Assembly (NCBI GenBank): GCA_944989445.1
Contig: CALYLW010000549.1
Span: 1 to 64,000, forward strand
Direction: 5' to 3'
Length of the DNA stretch: 64,000 bases
Origin: Ampullaceana balthica
Lineage: Eukaryota > Mollusca > Gastropoda > Lymnaeidae
Shown here: one piece after another, positions 46,127 through 58,638 of the stretch
Layout: each line of letters opens with the position of its first letter
Position numbering within the stretch: the first letter of the stretch is position 1
Notes under the pieces: generated by a model
Seen by the model: the letters and a program-made list of their open reading frames with translations, nothing else
Database searches by the model: none
What the model was told of the DNA's origin: nothing
Made by a program: the position numbers and the translations under genes

Positions 46127-47127
46127 TACTAGACGCCCCGCGGCGTAGCACGCGCCGCAGACTTGCTCATGGAGAGTGCAAAGAAAGTTGAGAAATAACG
46201 GACACAAACCACAGCACGAAGAAATCAAAACAACGCGAGTGAACGTCGGTTTGGGTGGGGGGGGGGCTGCCAACTCATTGTTAGCTTCTACTTCTAGACG
46301 TTTGCAGGCGAAATTCGGTACACCCCTAACTTCTATGAAGTCAGCTATAAAACGATATTCGGTTTAAAATCAGAGTTACATAATCGGTTTAAAAAACAAC
46401 AAAAAACAACAACAAGCAATTAACAACCCTAAACATGACTAACCCTCGCTAGGGTCGGCCAATCACAGTTTATGTTTAAGGGATGGTAGTATAAAATGGG
46501 AGGCGGGTATCAACAACCTCAGTGTGTTTGTCTCCATGTTTACTCGCTATTTTTTACTTACTTAATGTGTGCTGCTTTTTGTGTCTGTACTCCCCCCCCC
46601 CAAATCCGTTCTTTGCACTGTCTATTATGAGCAAGTCTGCGGCGTATGCTACGCCGCGGGTCTCTCCAGAGTTCCTTCTTTTCATTCAATCACAGTCGTT
46701 TGCCCAAACCCATCCCATTTTGAGAATTGTGTCTTTCAGGAAGTCTTCACCCGTAACTAAATCAGCTAGTGTTGGCAATAAAGGGGTAAAAGAACGGGCA
46801 CAAACAGACATTTTTAAAATTTAAAAAACAACAATGTTTTCGCTGGGGCATGAACCCAGGACCATCGACTTATGAGGCGGACGTGATAACCAGTACACTA
46901 CGAATTTCACATTTACTGTGAAGGAACAATGCAAGTTAACACAAGTGCATTGTTGCCACCCACTCCCATCCCCCCCCCTTTTTTTCCATTTCATCCCACC
47001 ACGCTTGCCAACAGTGTTTAGTTGACCCGAGCGAGGGTCATTCGTCACGCTCTGTTGCACATGCAGCTTCTTGTTGCCTCGCAGGGTCCGACCACGAAGA
47101 GAATTATATATATATATAGATATTAGT
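46127..47127. repeat. Mosaic of R2 family copies
   Basis: 46127-46256 is an R2 left end (ccccgcggcgtagcac, gcagacttgctcat). 46440-46663 is an inverted copy running from its right end (ccctcgctagggtcgg) to its left end (gcggcgtatgctacgccgc). 46785-47127 is a direct 5'-truncated copy ending gaattatatatatatata. Insertions into one another or rearrangement are needed to explain the order. Confidence 0.6.
46841..46904 (-). repeat. tRNA-like core of R2 element
   Basis: On the - strand gtgtactggttatcac (D-arm-like) is followed by an anticodon-like arm with loop ctcataa and by cctgggttcatgcccca (B-box and T-arm-like). Mismatches in the stems and the repeat context speak against a working tRNA. It could drive Pol III transcription of a SINE. 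Confidence 0.55.
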
Positions 47128-47522
47128 AAATCTTTTGCTAGTAATTATGTTTAGTTTAGGTAACTCTTTTCGTTATGATATTCTCTTACAGAGAAAACGA
47201 GAAATTGAGCAAACGCTCGTGAGAAATGGGTCTATATTCTTTTCGGCCAGTGTAAGAATACATTAAAATTTATTTTAATACATAGACCGACCTCGAGAGA
47301 CGAAAATATATCTATAATTTTGTAATGATTAATAAAAAAAATAATATTATAATTATTTAAGGCTTAAATAAACTCCCCTACTTTAATTTTTAAAAATGCT
47401 AATTTCATTTCACAGATATAAAATAAAACGTTTGGTCGAACTCACATTCAGCATTCATCGGCGCAGCTCTCAACTCCACGTAAATGCTGAACTGATTCCC
47501 GAATATTTGTCAACCGGAAGTC

Positions 47523-50500
47523 ATGTCGTCCTCCTCAGAAAGTGAATCAGCTGATACCCAATCACAGGGCGTACCGCGCTTTGATGTTCCTCGCCAACTA
47601 CCTTGCCAACATCAGGTTAAAGATGCAGTTGGCTTGGAGAATGTAACGCCACAGTGTAACAGCATTAACCCCCATTCCCTGCCTGGACGTCTTCATACGT
47701 GTACTGCGAATGGCATCTCGGAGGTACACGAAGTCAACATAACTGGAGAACCGCGACCTTTCACCCCGGGCCACTATCATAAACGGCAGAAGGCTTCAGA
47801 TTCGGGCTACTGTCGCGAGAAACCAGATTCGAAATCTTTAGTTTCCCTGCCATGTAACGGCTTAACCCCAGACAAAGCTGTCGACAGCGACCCTGCATCA
47901 TCGATCAGTCAGGCTGAGTCACCAGCGGTTCATCGCAAAGCATCTCATGTTTTAACTTCCCAGACTGTTAACGTTCACAAAAAGGTGATTCGGTCCACAG
48001 TGGAAGAAACGCGAGATGGGATTACGGGCGCTGGAACGAAAAAACCTGGTTCGCAACTTTCATTGAACGAGAATATCGTATCAGGAGATTCATCTTTTAG
48101 GTCGGAAGAAAAAACTTCACTTCGTTTGCTAGATGAGAAAGAGGATGATGTAGAAAATTTACATGACGTTTACATTGACTTAAATAGTTGTTGCAAGGGG
48201 AAAGGCATTACGGGTTCAATGGACGATGATCTAAGGTGTGCAGCCTGCAGAATATCGAGGATTGCTGCAGACGGGACTGAAGAAAACGGTTACAGAAATA
48301 GCAGACGATGTGGCAAGACGGAGGCGTTCATCGGTGTTCTGTTGACGGTGCTGGTGGCGTTGCTGTTCCTTACCGGGACGGTGGTCCAGCTGCAGATGAG
48401 GGTCGGCACCATGGAGAAAGTGATCGCAAAACTGATGGCAAATATTGACCGTCACAATGTAAGTGGTGTGAAGTAGATTAATAAAGATCTTCTTTAAAAA
48501 GAAAGTGGGTAGTTAAGAGATGATAAGAGAAAGCTGTCTAAAAAAATTTAATAATTGCATGCTGAGTTTTTTTAAAACTAAATTAGTTTCTAGAATTTTA
48601 AGAAAAATATGTTATTTATTCAGCCTTTTCAAATTTTGTAAAACTATGCTTCGTAATTCTTTCTTAACCGCCATTTTTAAAAAAAAATACATTTAACCCC
48701 CCCCCCTCCCCAAAAAATAAATTAAAAATTATTCAAGCTAAAAAAATTATAGATTCGATATTATTTGAATTCTTTTTTTTCCTTCTAAATTCCTTATACA
48801 TACATCACCATTACCTCCATTAAATTGTTCCATGTTCCCCTGAATAAAGTTTAATTTAATTCTTACCCACCATAGTGTTTGTATTTACGGCCGTCTGTTA
48901 TTGCAGCGGCCCCTATTGACGACACAGGTTAGGGGCCGTCCATAAACGAAGTCAGGCAATTTAGGCAGATTTTTCACCCCCTACCCCCTTCCCCTCTCGT
49001 CACACGTCGTCACTAAAACTTAAACTTTTTTTCCCTCCAATATGACGCCACAAAGCTTCCCCACCCCCCTCCCCCACATATTTTATATTTGAAAATGAGC
49101 ATATTTCAAATCACTTTTTTTTGTCATTTAAGTATTCATTTAGTGTGAGGCTGCACTCTAATATCGTATCACGCGTTAATCCATGTGAAACGTCATTTTA
49201 AAAAAATTGTAAGAAATCAAATATTTAAGTGGAAACTTTTATTTAAAGTTAAACGTTTTGATGTGACGTCACATTTCTTAAACACCGTCCCTCCTCACCA
49301 TCGTCACAAAAATGTGACCCCCTCACTCCCCTAGATGCGTGACGTCATTTATGGACAGCCCCCAATTGTCTTACATCATTTCACGATTTTTACCAATATG
49401 ACCGATGAAGCGCTAACATTTAAATCAAGACGTAGTTTATTTTTAACAGGCGAGATATTTTTCCAGCTAGTTTCACAGTTAATTACATAATATTCTCATG
49501 GCTTAAGGGCATGAACCCGCGATTTTTAAAGCCCCGATTAATACGTTAGCCACCTGCACTGTCTGTTGGCTAATGTCCAAGATAGTACATTGACCACTTG
49601 CGCCATCTGTCGGGGAGTGTCATTCAAACATTCAATGAGTATAGAACTGTCCTGCGCCCTATTATCCCCGGCTACGCCGCACGTTTGGCACGAAATCAAC
49701 TGGTGCATGCGCCAGTTTCAGGGGCCAGGCTGCCAATGTAGTAAAGAGTCTCTGGTCCGCGTTCTGGTCTACCTAGTTGATTCGGTCCAGTCTTAATCAT
49801 TTTGATAGTTTAAGTATTGGTTTTATCCAAAACGATATTAGAAATGAGGTAAAGCTAACATAACTACGAAATGTAGTCATCAAAGAATAAAAACTGTATC
49901 TTTCAACAAATCATAATTATTATGAGAGATTATTTTAAATAACATTTCAGTGGTAGCTTCTTGAATTCATTGTTACAATACTTTTAACGTTCCTTCCGAT
50001 ATTCAGCTTGTAGAAATCGCTGGACATCGAAACTTTCTCAGTGACAAAGAGGACCTGCTTTCAAAGGCTTTACTGTACCTCAGTATCAATGATGGTTGGG
50101 AAGTCGATCAGATGACAGACACTGAAAAGAAAGGTCGCCTTCTGTCTCGCCATACCAGAGACGTGGCCCTCCCTAAAGACAAGATGAAACCGGAAACTAC
50201 GACACAGCAGACTTCAATAAATAGAAAGGCAGATCCTAAAAATAAAGGAAAAAACAAAGGTAGAAATGTACTGCTATACTAATGTAATAATTTAACAACT
50301 AAGAAGTTTTCATATACATGTACATGTATAATAATTTTTTATCATATTTTTTTTTGGACTCAATCTGTATTTCATTTTCAACTCTGAAATAAGAAGTTGA
50401 TTGACTAAATTCAAAGCTATATCATTTAGGTATCTTGACTTGCTTGGAGTTACATGGACTCATAATTTGTTGAGATAAGTTTAAAATAGGTGGATAATAT

Positions 50501-52842
50501 TACAGGAAAATTTATAATTCAATAAATGCTGTAATAATTTTTAAAATCAATTTTCTTTTCTTTCGACAGCTTCAACTGTAAATGTAAGTACACAACCAAA
50601 TATTGTGGTGTAGTTTCATAGTGTTCAAATCAAGAGTTCGGTCTTTTTCATTTGTGATAATTTTAGCCAATACACAGCCATTAAATGGCTTTTAAAGGTT
50701 AACATTATTTCTCTTTGCTCTAAAACAGGGGTCTCCAAACTACGGCCCGCGGGCCAGATGTGGCCCATGAGGCCCTCTCATCCGGCCCCTGGAGACCTTT
50801 TAATCTAAAAAAAAATACTATTTTTACCTGTAGTTTACCATAAACTGTGTGTAGTCGGACCGCAAACAGCTGTTTGACAGTTAATGCGGCCCTCCGGCAG
50901 AAAAGTTTGGAGACCCCTGCTCTAAAATATAAACTATAAATTTTATAACTTGGTAATTTCTACTTCTGACAGCTGGAGTCATCACAGTTTGAATTTAACT
51001 TCTTTGATGAGTGGTATGATTACAGAACTAACTTTTCCAAGCAAGGTGCGCCACTCTAATCTCCTTTATTAAGATAATTTTAAACACTCATTTAAAGAAT
51101 AATTAACTTCCCTATCATTTAGTAGTTGTTGCAAACCTTTTTGATGTAATTAAAATAAGCATTTTTTTTCTAGATTGTTTTCAAGACAAAAGATGGCCAA
51201 CGCATCCATTTGCTTGCAAAGGAAGTACTATTAGATATCCCCAAAGAGGTAGGTGTAATCATAATTTATCTATCATTTATGAAATGATCACATGTCTGAT
51301 TCTAATTTAGATGAATGTTTCAATGCCTTTTCAAAACATTCCTTTTTTCTTTTTTTTTGGTACTGTGAATTTTTATCTTATTTTAATTTGGTTTAAATTC
51401 AATTCTCAGATTCACCATTGGCTTTTTATGTTCCGCAAAAACTCAAACACTCTGGCCCACCTCACAAAACCAGACACAGAAAGGGCAACACACCCTTAGT
51501 TGAAATTTCCAACAGAAACGAAGGATATTTCTCTGTGCGAGAGTCAGGTGTCTATCTAATTCACTTAAATGTAAGTGAGCTGGAGAAACATAACTAGAGC
51601 CAGAATATTAAAGCTCCTTTTTGAAAAGTAATTTATGATTTAAAGTTTTAAAATGAAAAAAAAATGAATAACATGCATTGGCTTTAATTAAAATTCACTT
51701 ACAAGAATTTGGATTAAATATATATGAGCAATATATATATTTATTTACAAACAAATAATTTATTACATTACATTTGTACAATATATTCTTCTCATTAGAA
51801 AGTACTCATTTTTTGTAAATTGCTCCTTTCAGAAGTCTGACAATCAGAATTTCAAATTCTAATGTAAGGTTAAAGTAAGATAGCCTTCATTTTTAAAAAA
51901 ACAAAAAAACTAATAACTTAGTTTACAAACAATTTAAAAATATAATATAGCGGACATTCTAGATTTTTCTTTAAAATATGAGTCTGTTGATATTAAAACA
52001 TAAAACATTAGCTTTTTCATTCTTTTTACTGTTATTTTCTTTAATCTAAAATCTTTTACAGCGCTGTTGGTCTTATATATTATCTTTTACTGTTAAAATA
52101 CCCCCAATTATAAAAATTATTTATGATTATGATGATGTTTTGTTTCAATTTAGAATATTTTAAATTTCACCTTAAAATGTATTAAAGAAACACAAATGAA
52201 AATCTTGTAAATGCAGATCATGATTGTTGATGAAACTCAAAGTCACTGGCTTGGCATCTTTCTCAACAATTTAACTGTACTGGCATGCCCTCGGGGTGGC
52301 TTTAGATGTCCTCATACTAATGCAGAGGACTCAAACAAATACAGAATATGCAACATTGATGGTATGTAGATCTAGGCTAGTACAATGAAATAAACAATTA
52401 ATTACAAAAATTAAATTCTCGTTCTTTGAGTGATTCTCAAAAGTTGTATTAAAATTAGGATTTTTAAAAATAAATTCATTCTTGAATGCTTACTAATGGC
52501 ATCCAACTTATGCTTGCATATAAAAGAATTTTTTCTTCTTCACAGTTCAATGGGCTTTTACAAATTTAATTGATTTATCTGAATAATGTAAGCAAGATTA
52601 AAATCTCATTTTTTTCACTAATCTTATATTTCTACTTAATACTTTGGAGGCAAAGTGTGCTTAGTATGAAAATTATGCTGCATTTTATGTTTTATACATT
52701 TTATCCAGGTATATTAGAGATGAACGTTAACGATCAACTGCAGATAAGGACAATGGAAACAAATACAACAGTCAGATTTGATAACAAGAGAAAGTCTCAA
52801 CTTCGAGCTGTGCTGTTACATAAAGTTACAAGGACCAATTAA
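47523..52842 (+). CDS. TNF-like ligand D, complete 596-aa model
   Basis: Eight exons: 47523-48458, 50007-50259, 50570-50583 (14 nt), 50973-51045, 51174-51248, 51410-51570, 52217-52361 and 52709-52842. The total is 1791 nt in frame to TAA, and all borders are AG/GT. Exon 1 encodes a long Ser-rich cytoplasmic tail (about 266 residues), a transmembrane segment (267-289) and a coiled-coil-like start of the stalk, so this is a type II protein. Exon 2 has RHTR, a minimal furin site. The TNF-like domain reads GYFSVRESGVYLIHLN, LACPRGGFRC...YRIC and MNVNDQLQIRTM...AVLLHK. Two further cysteines lie in exon 5. It is the best-preserved member, with no disruption seen. Cleavage and receptor binding are inferred from the family. 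Confidence 0.85.
48932..49362 (+). mobile_element. MITE, GGGGCCGTCC family, copy 4 (diverged)
   Basis: Ends ggggccgtccataaa / tttatggacagcccc; no clear target duplication (tta versus caa). Inside are tgacgtcac-like motifs and C-rich blocks. It lies in gene D intron 1. Confidence 0.65.
50726..50919 (+). mobile_element. hAT-type MITE with perfect 8-bp TSD, gene D intron 3
   Basis: Ends caggggtctccaaact / agtttggagacccctg (with one extra t). The flanks are ctctaaaa on both sides (50718-50725 and 50920-50927). The interior has palindromic cggcccgcgggcc. 194 bp, non-coding. Confidence 0.9.
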
Positions 52843-53118
52843 TTTAAAAAAATAACCTTTAAAGATATTGATTTTGATATCAGGCAATGGAATGGCAAAA
52901 AATGAAAGGAAAATGAAAATATCAGCAAATTAAACTGTTTAAATTACTAGACTTAAGCTTTGAACTCCACACACAGCAATTTAACATGAATAACAATTGA
53001 AGATATTTTCCATTAAATTAATATTACTTTTAATAAATGAAATGACTGTTGATACAACGACCATTGAAACTCTTCTCATTCAATTGTTTAATTTAAATTT
53101 CTATTTTTCATTGCTGCA

Positions 53119-53969
53119 CAGTGGAACCTCTCATAACGAGTTAATTCGTTCGAGAGTCTTACTCGTTAAGCAAAACACTGGTTAAACAAAACAATTTTTC
53201 ACATACAAATCAATGTAAAATATGATAATGCGTTCCATGCTAAAAAAAATTCTTATTTTTTCAAACATTTTTATTAAAATTTATTCAAATAAAATTACTT
53301 ATGAATTGTTAAAGAGCGTAACAACCTGGAATGCAATTTAGATTTGAAACAAAAAGCATAAATAAAAATATGAATTTATGACAAATAATTAATCCTTTTT
53401 AACCAGAAAACTGTCTAAAGACATTTGTTTTTGCCGACCCTTCAAAATTTGACTAAATGTTTCGCAATCGCTTGGTAGACTTTCTTGACACTCCCTTAGA
53501 AGCATCCATCTCCTTAATTTTGGTTTTGTTCTTGAGAATAGTGCAGATCGTTGATGTTGGCTGGTTGTAAGTGCTTGCTAGATTAGCCACGCTAACACCT
53601 TGTTCTTGCTTTTCAATGATTTTACTTTTCATTTCAACAGTTATTTTTCTCTCTCTTATGATTGTCTTCTTGTGTTTTTCGAAGAAATTTTAGACAGGGT
53701 TATAACACATAAAAAAGATACGAATACTGTCTGAATTCAAAATTTGTAAAAACGGATGAAACACACGAAAACAATACTCTAAATCACAGAGTGCTAAACA
53801 CATACTTACTCATTTTTACAAATGAATTTCCTGGAAAAGGGACTTTCCTTTTCTGCGTCACTTGGTATGCAAATTTTTGGCACGTTAAGGGAGAAACTTT
53901 TTCAGAAAATTGTTGCTCGTTATGTGGATTACTCCACATGAAGGGTGCTCGTTATGAAAGGTTCCACTG
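53119..53969 (-). mobile_element. Tigger/pogo-type DNA transposon, internally deleted
   Basis: Ends cagtggaacctctcataacg / cgttatgaaaggttccactg. The right flank is ta and the left is ca, consistent with a TA duplication with one change. The - strand of about 53450-53660 encodes a helix-turn-helix typical of Tigger/CENP-B proteins: MKSKIIEKQEQGVSVANLA, then STICTILKNKTKIKEMD. The catalytic DDE part is missing. It lies just downstream of gene D. Confidence 0.85.
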
Positions 53970-53974
53970 TATTT

Positions 53975-55160
53975 AACACTCTTTGCTTACATATGTAAAT
54001 CATGTAAATTTCAATCATTATGCATGCCATTTTAATTTATTGATTTTATTTTTTGTGTATAAGCATATTTCATGATGTTTAAACTTTAAAGATGATTTTT
54101 TGTTTGTCCTGAATTCATCAACTTAAATATTTTATACAAGAGTATTTAAAAGTTCAGAAGAAATTTTTTTATTTCTTATGGAACATATTTCAGAATACTT
54201 TTATATGAAAGAAATAACTCCAATGAATGATAAGTGCAGATACTAATGTAATTAATTGGTATCTTTGTGCTTTTTTAAAACTTACAATATGATTTGACTT
54301 ACTGTATGTACTATGAACATAAAAGTGTAGCTTTAATCCTATAATGAATTTCATTACTGTTTTATTGCTATACTATGGACAAGAAAGCACATCAAATTAT
54401 TTTCCAATGGCTCTATTGGTATTTGATCTGGCCTCTTTCAAATAGCAGGATTTTCATTGTAAAAAAAATGTTTATTATTCATTACCAACGTCCTGTTAAG
54501 CAGTTTCTGTTATTTCAACAACAGCAAAAAAATATTCTATAAGTTATGTATGATTTCCCATCTGATCTGATGATCATCTTTAAGCAGTAGTCAACGAGAC
54601 ATTATATTTTATGCCGTGGGATTAGGACAGGCAGTTTCACATCACCACTGTCGATGCTTTTTCTCTTGACTATGACTATGCTGAAGACATTCTTTTTGTC
54701 CAGGAGAGCTGTTTCAGCGGACAGGCAAAGAGGTGCGCTGCCTCACTCCATCTAACCACCAGTCTATGATTGGTATACGCCCAGGTCTGGATACATGTAT
54801 TTGTATATAATGTTGTGTATGTAACTATGTTAGGAAGATTGAGAATGCAATGTCTTTAATCAAGTTGTTGGAACTGTCTCTAACCCACAGTGAGCCCAGC
54901 CATAGGCTGGGGTACTGCACTATATAAGTGTACAAAATTAATAAATATGAATAAAAAAGAATTTTTTGTTGAAATAAAATATTTTGGGTAGAGAAACTCT
55001 TTCTACTGAGTTCAATAAATTTTGTGATTAATTTTTTGCTACAGAAATCTCTCATAAAGATTGAAACTTCCCATTAACATTTTATAGATTGGAGTTTAAA
55101 TGTTAATCAGGCTCAAACAAAAAATGTTACAAACAACTATATCTAAATTCTTACCTTTTT
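53975..55160. other. Intergenic D-WRAP53, no gene seen
   Basis: AT-rich. A patch at 54690-54930 (ggacaggcaaagaggtgcgc, tgagcccagccataggctgg) is GC-richer and may be an old repeat. Confidence 0.35.
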
Positions 55161-55164
55161 TAAA

Positions 55165-55765
55165 TCCTTTATATTAACTCGTGGCGTCTGGTTGATTGCT
55201 TGATTGTTTGTTTGCCGAAAACTTTGGATCAATTTTTAACCCGCTTCCTCATATGCTAGTGAGCTGAAATTTTGCAGGCAGACTTGTGCCGACGATAAAA
55301 ATGATGTATCAAAAATTCAGATCGATTGAATGTACTGTAATTAAATTGATGAATTTTTAGATTATCTCTATGTAGCATGTTAATTTTTGCGCTAGTGTCG
55401 TGGTGCGTATTATATTGAACAACCTTTTTAATATTTTCCTGTCGCGCGGTGCGTATTATATTGACGATACTTTTTAAAAATATATTCCCGATCTGTAAAT
55501 GTTTAAACTAATCTGTGGCACGGTGCGCATTATATTAAACATGTTTTTATAACCCTTTTCCCGTGATTGAATCGAGCTGAAGTTTAGCAGTCAGACTGTA
55601 GTAGTTTTTTTACTATAAATCCTTTGTGTATGAGACAAAACTAAAATTTTTGATTTTTGGATTGTCGTGCAATGCGTATTATAGTATGTTTACTTTTAGT
55701 TATGTCTCGTAAATAAAGGACTTAGAGTCAAAAACTTTTTTTACGGGTTTTTTTTTAATTACAAT
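55165..55765 (+). repeat. Dispersed repeat family R1 (direct copy)
   Basis: It shares blocks with the reverse complement of 29425-29911: aaatcctttatatt, ctcgtggcgtctgg, tgaaattttgcaggcagact, and three or four units like ggtgcgtattatattgaac. Its right end (ttttagttatgtctcgtaaa, agtcaaaaactt) also occurs near 16240-16290. Confidence 0.7.
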
Positions 55766-55769
55766 TAAA

Positions 55770-58638
55770 ATTTTAAATTAAGACATTTTTCCAAAATAAA
55801 ATACAAGCTTTTTTTACTAGCAAAGGTAAAAAATGTTCCCAAAATAAATAAGACAAAGAAACAAGTGTTGAATTTCATGTTTATTTCACAAACAAAAAAT
55901 AGTTGATTGCTTTGAATTATTTAAATACTGTTAAGCAGTCAATGTTGATATAACACTAAGTAATTAATATGTATTTAAATGCAAATTTGAGATATATCAG
56001 AAGTTTAAACTTTTAAAAAAAACTATTTTTGTTACTAATAGATAATGACTGCTTTTGTTTATTTTACATCTTTTGAACAACACACAAGTCTTTAAAATAC
56101 ATAAATAGCTTTAAAATTTAAAAAACTACTTAGCATATTCACAGTTTTAAAAGCTAATAAATGTAGATCAAAAATATTTTACATTTCATATATAAGGCAT
56201 ATAATTATTTTTTCATCATTCATTATTAAGCAATTTACCATTAAAAAGGGAATATTTTTATATAGATAAGATTTGAATAATGTAGCTGACTTTTGGCAGA
56301 AAATGATTTTAAAACTAATTTTAAAAACAATTAACTCTAATTTATAACAGCTTTAAAAAATTGATAGCACTAGCAACTTGATACAATTTATATGTAAGGG
56401 GAAAGAATCAGCAAAAAATAAACTTCTTTTACATTTAAACAGCTTCTCGACAATTCAAAAAACTCTGGACACAAACAGTGATGTGTGTTTGTGGATATTT
56501 CCCATCACCTTTTCTTTCTTTCTTGATTTATTGAAGCAATTAACACTGCCTATTTTTCTGCACATCACCGGAAATATATGCATTTTTAAAAAATAAATTC
56601 TTTGGGTACGCTTCTCAAGGAGTAAGAATAAATCTACTTCATTATAATATAGTAATCATGACTTTAAAGTATAAGTATGTACACTTACATCATTCAATGA
56701 TCTTAAAATACATCTTCCTCTTTTGATTAACGAAGAACACCAATACCATTTTGATTATCTGATTTTTGTACTTTTTCCTCTATATGTTTATAGTCTCACA
56801 GCTATAACTGTTATGAAGCATACCTTTGTCCTCTATATGTTTATAGTCTCACAGCTATAACTGTTATGAAGCATACCTTTTTTTTTAAAGATGTCTAAGA
56901 CATATTAACCAAATATAAACATAAACCTTGTCCTAAGAATTCTGTCAACAAAAATTGCCTCTTTAAAGCAAACGTTTTTATCCAAACTGAAGATTATAAA
57001 AAGATAAAATTTTAATTGCAAAAAGTTAAAACAGATTTATGAAGAAAAAAAAACATATTCTATAATTACAAAACAAACAAACAAACATTTTTTAAAAATT
57101 CCAGTACATTTATATGAGAGTCCTCATGGTTCATTTTAATCAGTGTAAAAACAAAGTACATTTTCATGCAAGGTAATTCTACAGCTACACTTGAAATGCA
57201 GCTTTCTTCAAGGTATGCACAAGTGGGAAATAACTTTGGTTGGTCAAACAAAAACTTCGTATTAATGTATAATTGTTTTTAAAAAATGACCAAAAGAAAT
57301 GACCAGAAATACATGTGATTAATTGTTTTATTTTTAAATCAGTGTTTTAAAGAAATTCAAGCAGGCTGCGTTCTATAAAAAAATAAAATACATAAAAGTA
57401 ATCCTCTATCAGGCAAAAACATTTTTCCATAAAACAAAAAACAATAAAAATCTGGAAAGTTCAAACACTTTACAAAAATTTATAAGAAAAATTTGATTGA
57501 TGAAATACTTTATAAAAATGAAAAGTCTTTTTATTTTTGTACTGCAAACAATAAGAAATGTTGAGTTCACTAAGATCAAATTTTATCCCTATCTTGTAAT
57601 GAATTATTTACATTTTCATTGACTAAGTTTTTTTATTTGTCTAAATTCTTTTAATTGGTGAAAACTTAATCATTACATAATTTGTATGTTTTTTCATTGA
57701 AGTGTATTGACAGCTTAAGTCAAAATTGCCATTGGATGTTAAATTTTAGCATTGGACAGAATTTTTAAGGTAAATGGTTATTTCATATTTTAAAGATTTA
57801 ATAACTGTCAAAAATATATCGAGCGTTAAAAGAAGCATCTGAAAAACCATGAAAGAAAATCCCCACTGGGAGTTTAAATGCCATCATAGCCTGAATATTC
57901 CAAATAAGGATTCCCCATAAAGGACATTCTTAAAAGCTCATTCTTTTCCATATCAGCACTCTTTGTCTAAACTTGTCTTATTTGTAGTTTACCTGGTTAT
58001 ACCCCTCCGCTATTACAGATGTTTTTCAAATGGCCAAATACTATGCAAAATACCAGGAAGAATATTACAAGTGCATTTCTATTGAATAACACAAAAACAT
58101 CACAAAACAACTCGACACCAAAGTAGCCTAAAAAGATCAGTACAGTAATTGTAGGCCTTCACGAGAAAAAGAAAATGAAAGGGGCTCCATCCTGAAATTG
58201 CATTTTTATTGTTGTATATTTTTAGTAAAATATACAACTTCCTTTTTTATAGTTATTCCCTTCATCAAGTTTTTACTAGCTTCTTGATGGTTTAAGATTA
58301 TTATCAAAATCCTAGATTAGTCACAGAATAGGCCTAGAGGATATCTGTTGGAATAGAGAACATACCACAATCCCCACAGTAAGCCTAAGGCTTTAAAAAA
58401 AATAATACTCGTACATGAAAGAGTATAAGATGCTTTATACTCCATACCTTTGACAATAGTTGTCTGCATTTGAATAAAATAGCTCTATAGTGACATCACT
58501 TATGAACAGTCTCTGATATTTTTATTTTTACAAGTTAGAAAACAAATTCAGCTAAAAATTTATAATCTGCAACTTAACAATAATCCAGCTCTGACAATTC
58601 ATTGCAGAAAAGGAAATTCAACATAATCTTATATGGGA
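55770..58638. other. AT-rich region downstream of the WRAP53-like gene
   Basis: Very AT-rich, with no supported exon. The part next to 58639 is probably the 3' UTR of the - strand gene; tttatt (AATAAA on the - strand) occurs often, so the poly(A) site cannot be chosen. Confidence 0.4.
56776..56881 (+). repeat. 53-bp tandem duplication
   Basis: tcctctatatgtttatagtc and the following 33 bases occur twice in direct succession without a visible difference, indicating a recent duplication. Confidence 0.95.

Noticed and set aside
49505..49796. 76-residue frame with CAIC and tRNA-like sequence to its left
   Set aside because: The left part resembles a decayed tRNA-type repeat, and the frame has no splice sites or domain tying it to gene D.
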